A program made the translations under genes and the position numbers. A stretch of 64,000 nt of DNA from Halopiger djelfimassiliensis (lineage in GTDB: Archaea > Halobacteriota > Halobacteria > Halobacteriales > Natrialbaceae), in assembly GCF_000455365.1 (NCBI RefSeq), contig NZ_HG315687.1, positions 186,001-250,000 on the forward strand, written 5' to 3'. A model generated the notes under the pieces. The model was not told where the DNA came from. It did no database searches and was given only the letters and a program-made list of their open reading frames with translations. Shown in pieces: positions 61,120 to 64,000 of this stretch (the stretch's first letter is position 1; each line of letters opens with the position of its first letter).

Positions 61120-63093
61120 GTGAGTACGCGAACGAGTGCGCTCGATGCAGTCGTCTTCGGTGTCGACATCCAGAGCGGGGACGTGCGGGGGGACGCGCCC
61201 TCCTACGCGCTCGCGGTCTACGATGGCGACGACGTCGCTCGGGACGTCGTCTCCCACCGAAAACTCAGGCGACTGATCGACGACGAGGAGCCGGCGATCA
61301 TCGCAACCGACAACATGTACGAGCTGGCCGCCGACAAGGACCAGCTCATTCACTTCCTCGGGTCGCTTCCGGCCGGTACGAAACTCGTTCAGGTGACGGG
61401 TGCCGAGCAGCCCGAACCCCTCTCTCGAGTCGCGAAACGCCACGGCATCCCCTACGGCAAGGACCCGATGCAGGAGGCCGAGGCCGCCGCGCGCCTCGCG
61501 GCCCACAACGTCGGCCACGAGGTCTCGGCCTTTACCGACACCACCGAGGTCAAGGTCTCGCGCGGTCGCTCGACCGGCAAAGGCGGGTGGAGCGAGGATC
61601 GCTACACCCGGCGCATCCACGGCGCCGTCAAGCGACGCGCCCGCGAGGTCGAGTCCGAACTCGAGACGGCCACCCTCGAGTACGATCGCGAGATCCGCGA
61701 GGCCTACGGCGGCTACGCCAACGCCGTCTTTACGGTCGAGGCCCGGCCCGGCGACATCCCAGTCTCCCGCTCGCGGTCGGGCGACGTTCGTGTCGAGATC
61801 GACCGCAAACGCCGCGACGGCATCGAGTTTCGCCCGCTCGCAAAGCGGCGCGACCACGTCGTCGTCGGGATCGATCCCGGGACGACGACCGCCGTCGCGA
61901 TCGTCGGTCTCGAGGGCGAGGTGCTGGACGTCTGGAGTTCCCGCACCAGCGATACCGCCGCGGTGATCGAGTGGATCGTCGAGCGCGGCCGGCCGATCAT
62001 CGTCGCGGCCGACGTGACGCCGATGCCCGAAACCGTCGAGAAGTTCCGCCGCAGCTTCGACGCCGCCGGCTGGACGCCCGGCAGCGATCTGCCGGTCGAC
62101 GAGAAACAACACCGCACGCGGGACCATCCGTACGACGACGACCACCAGCGCGATGCGCTGGCGGCCGCGCTGTACGCCGTCGACGCCCACGCCGATCAGT
62201 TCGACCGGATCGCGGACAAACTGCCGCCGGGGATCGACCGCGGGGAAGTCACGGCCCGCGTCGTCGCCGGCGAGGAAAGCGTCGAGGCCGTCCTCGCGGA
62301 GTTGACCGACGACGACGAGGCCGACGAGGAGTCGACCGAGCACGAACCGCGGGAACTCACCGAGGAGGAACAGCGGATCAAGGACCTCAACCGGCAGGTC
62401 GAACGCCTCCAGTCCCACGTCGAAACCCTCGAGGAACGCCTCGAGCAAAAGGACGAGCGGATCGACGAACTCGAGACGGAACTCAGCGCCGCCCGCCGGG
62501 AAGAGCGCAAGGAGGTCCGCCGGGACCGGGAAGTCTCGCGGCTCGAGCGCAAGACAACCCGATTGGAGCGCGAACGCGACGAGGCCCGCGAGGAAGTCGA
62601 GGCGCTCGAGAACAAGGTCGACCGGATGAAGGCCCTCTGGAAGCTCGATCATTCGAATTTCAGCGACGTCTCCGCCGAGAAGGAGGGGCTCGTCCCGGTC
62701 AAGGTCGTCGAGAAGTTCACGAAGGGGGCGATCCGCGAGGCCGACGACCAGTACGGCATCGCGCCGGGCGACGTCGTCTATCTGCGCGATGCAAGCGGCG
62801 CGGGCCGGTCGACGGCCGAACTGCTCGCGGGCTTCGAGCCCCGGGTCATCATCAAGGACGGCGGCCTCTCCGAGGTCGCCGACGAGATCCTGTTCGACAA
62901 CGAGATCCCGGTCGGTCCCGCCGGCGACGTCGCCATGCAGGAGGTCGACGAACTCGCCGTCGCTCGCGAGGAGGACATCGAGGCGGTGATCGACGACTGG
63001 CACGACCGCGCCCGCGAGCGCCGGCGGGATCGGAAAGCGGCGATGGTCGATCAACTCATCAGCGAACACCGCGCGGGAAACAACGAGGTATAG
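61120..63093 (+). CDS. DUF460 family RNase H-like protein
   Basis: A 657-residue protein. GTG at 61120 is preferred to an upstream ATG because TTTATAC is centred 27 bp before it. An RNase H/RuvC-like domain is seen around VVVGIDPGTTTAVAIVGLEG, with DHQRDALAAALYAVDAHADQ further on. A long coiled coil (about residues 410-530, LNRQVERLQSHVETLEERLE) and a C-terminal globular part (GIAPGDVVYLRDASGAG onward) follow. The N-terminus contains FGVDIQSGDVRGDAPSYALA and PYGKDPMQEAEAAARLAAHN. The family (COG2433) is archaeal and its nuclease activity is predicted, not shown. It has its own promoter. Confidence 0.88.
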   Translation: MSTRTSALDAVVFGVDIQSGDVRGDAPSYALAVYDGDDVARDVVSHRKLRRLIDDEEPAIIATDNMYELAADKDQLIHFLGSLPAGTKLVQVTGAEQPEPLSRVAKRHGIPYGKDPMQEAEAAARLAAHNVGHEVSAFTDTTEVKVSRGRSTGKGGWSEDRYTRRIHGAVKRRAREVESELETATLEYDREIREAYGGYANAVFTVEARPGDIPVSRSRSGDVRVEIDRKRRDGIEFRPLAKRRDHVVVGIDPGTTTAVAIVGLEGEVLDVWSSRTSDTAAVIEWIVERGRPIIVAADVTPMPETVEKFRRSFDAAGWTPGSDLPVDEKQHRTRDHPYDDDHQRDALAAALYAVDAHADQFDRIADKLPPGIDRGEVTARVVAGEESVEAVLAELTDDDEADEESTEHEPRELTEEEQRIKDLNRQVERLQSHVETLEERLEQKDERIDELETELSAARREERKEVRRDREVSRLERKTTRLERERDEAREEVEALENKVDRMKALWKLDHSNFSDVSAEKEGLVPVKVVEKFTKGAIREADDQYGIAPGDVVYLRDASGAGRSTAELLAGFEPRVIIKDGGLSEVADEILFDNEIPVGPAGDVAMQEVDELAVAREEDIEAVIDDWHDRARERRRDRKAAMVDQLISEHRAGNNEV

Positions 63094-63096
63094 CGG

Positions 63097-63351
63097 CTAC
63101 TCCGGCGAGTCGACCGGCGACAGCACCTTCGGCACTTCCTCGACGTCGACCTCCTCGGTCAGGTCCGCCGGCTGGTCGACCGGGCCGTTGACGAACAGCG
63201 CGTGTGCGATGAACGCGATCGAGATGAGTCCGAGCCCGATGACCGAAACCTCGAGCGGCACCCGCGTCGCGTAGCCGACGAGGAACCCGAGGCCCAGACT
63301 CGCGGCGATACAGACCAACACCAGGTCGTAGTAGTGAAGCGAGTAGCCCAT
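63097..63351 (-). CDS. Small two-TM membrane protein
   Basis: An 84-residue protein starting MGYSLHYYDLVLVCIAASLG. Two spans (YDLVLVCIAASLGLGFLVGY and VSVIGLGLISIAFIAHALFV) are followed by an acidic cytoplasmic tail (LTEEVDVEEVPKVLSPVDSPE). A GTTTTATC element is centred about 25 bp before the ATG. It converges on the DUF460 gene, 3 bp between stops. No recognised family. Confidence 0.78.
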   Translation of the reverse strand: MGYSLHYYDLVLVCIAASLGLGFLVGYATRVPLEVSVIGLGLISIAFIAHALFVNGPVDQPADLTEEVDVEEVPKVLSPVDSPE

Positions 63352-63418
63352 ACGGAGTACAGGCGGGCAAACGATAAAACGGTTCGGAGCGGGGTGGTCG
63401 GCGAGACCGTAGCGATCG

Positions 63419-63598
63419 CTAGAACATCCCGAAGCTCTGGAGCAGCCCGGAAACCAGCGATTTGACGACCAGTCCCAGTCCGGCGACCACGAGAGCCATA
63501 CCCGCGGCGATGATTGGGTTTGCGTACGCGACCAGTCCGATACCGGCGAGCAAGAGGACGATGCCGGCGATTCCCAGCGGTCCGATCTTATCGAGCAT
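63419..63598 (-). CDS. Small two-TM membrane protein (DUF7470-like)
   Basis: A 59-residue protein starting MLDKIGPLGIAGIVLLLAGI. Two Gly/Ala/Leu-rich spans (GIAGIVLLLAGIGLVAYAN and AAGMALVVAGLGLVVKSLV) with a short terminal GLLQSFGMF. This matches my recollection of the haloarchaeal DUF7470 family. It is preceded by 164 bp of spacer up to aIF-1A, which is transcribed the other way. Confidence 0.8.
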   Translation of the reverse strand: MLDKIGPLGIAGIVLLLAGIGLVAYANPIIAAGMALVVAGLGLVVKSLVSGLLQSFGMF

Positions 63599-63761
63599 AC
63601 GCAGGTCTGGCGAGGCAAGGGAAATAAACGGCGTGGTTCGCGGCCGGACGAGCCGCGAACCGAAGCGTCCGTCCGTTCGGGCCTGCCCACGACTCCGTGA
63701 TCGATTCCGCCGGCGACGGAATCGATAAAGCGTTAAACCGATCGAACGCGAATCCGGGGCC

Positions 63762-64000
63762 ATGAGCGACGACGGTGAGGGCGGTCGGAAGAACCTCCGA
63801 ATGCCAGAAGACGACGAGGTCTTCGCGACCGTCACGGACATGCTCGGGGCGAATCGGGTCAAGGTACGCTGTGCCGACGGTCAGGAGCGGACGGCGCGCA
63901 TTCCCGGCAAGATGCAAAAACGCATCTGGATCCGCGAGGACGACGTGGTCCTCGTCGAGCCGTGGGACTGGCAGGACGAGAAAGCCGATATCACGTGGCG
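63762..64000 (+). CDS. eif1A: Translation initiation factor aIF-1A (3' end outside the window)
   Basis: The N-terminal 79 residues, from [20 protein letters not shown], are seen. The S1/OB-fold core follows: [20 protein letters not shown] and [20 protein letters not shown], both strongly conserved in aIF-1A, then [16 protein letters not shown]. It promotes scanning-independent mRNA binding and tRNAi placement on 30S. A GTTAAAC element is centred 27 bp upstream. The window ends inside the gene. Confidence 0.96.
   Translation, partial: MSDDGEGGRKNLRMPEDDEVFATVTDMLGANRVKVRCADGQERTARIPGKMQKRIWIREDDVVLVEPWDWQDEKADITW

Overview
The window is a GC-rich stretch of haloarchaeal (Halobacteria) chromosome. 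The predicted proteins are very acidic, the information-processing genes are archaeal (TBP, RadA, Hjc, aIF-6, L31e, L39e, L18Ae, prefoldin alpha, aIF-1A, RfcC, RNase Z), and many coding regions have a TATA-like element centred about 27 bp before the start codon, as expected for leaderless haloarchaeal transcripts. The many lineage-specific small membrane proteins, HalOD1 and bacterio-opsin-activator regulators, and a schizokinen-type siderophore operon fit a Natrialbales-like member. The genus cannot be named from this sequence alone.

Layout. 1-3200: translation/secretion block on the minus strand (L39e, L31e, aIF-6, then L18Ae, prefoldin alpha, FtsY), interrupted by a small membrane gene and an opposite-strand ASCH gene. 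3.4-8.5 kb: Tat-type HExxH protein, RNA 2',3'-cyclic phosphodiesterase, and an ABC-2 exporter (ATPase plus two paralogous permeases) with a lipoprotein whose start appears frameshifted. 8.7-12.7 kb: TPR protein, DUF424, a solitary ABC ATPase lacking its catalytic glutamate, and, divergent from it, a four-gene operon (HTH regulator, two paralogous small membrane proteins, a membrane sensor-domain protein). A 29-bp dyad lies between the two divergent promoters. 12.9-16.1 kb: SufS, an HD hydrolase and SufU.

16.1-24.9 kb: six-gene hydroxamate siderophore operon (dat-ddc-iucA-acetyltransferase-monooxygenase-iucC), translationally coupled at most joints and preceded by two DtxR-like boxes. 25.3-33.9 kb: RadA, a PQQ-type beta-propeller, a GAF histidine kinase, PspAB, two CPBP proteases, a SWIM zinc protein and Hjc. 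33.9-40.1 kb: a 1393-residue multi-sensor Bat-type regulator, a HalOD1 protein, a pseudo-receiver/PAS protein and a tail-anchored protein of unknown function.

40.6-47.1 kb: S-adenosylhomocysteinase and an SAH/MTA/5'-deoxyadenosine deaminase (SAM by-product salvage) around a repetitive secreted acidic protein, then a copper P-type ATPase. 47.3-51.3 kb: HisG, two small HTH regulators, a K+ channel-like protein and TBP. 51.3-64 kb: a sparse region with a small membrane gene and a decayed partial copy of it, then tRNA G10 methyltransferase, thioesterase, beta-CASP nuclease, RfcC, a surface protein, RNase Z, an HTH/unknown pair, aldo-keto reductase, DUF460 protein, two small membrane proteins and the start of aIF-1A.

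Most of the window is ordinary chromosome. The parts least explained by known biology are the divergent 9.8-12.7 kb locus with its shared dyad, the 38.3-40.1 kb signalling/unknown cluster, the HTH/unknown pair at 59.1-60.0 kb, and the small-membrane-gene duplication at 51.7-52.0 kb. No tRNA, rRNA, CRISPR array or transposase was recognised.
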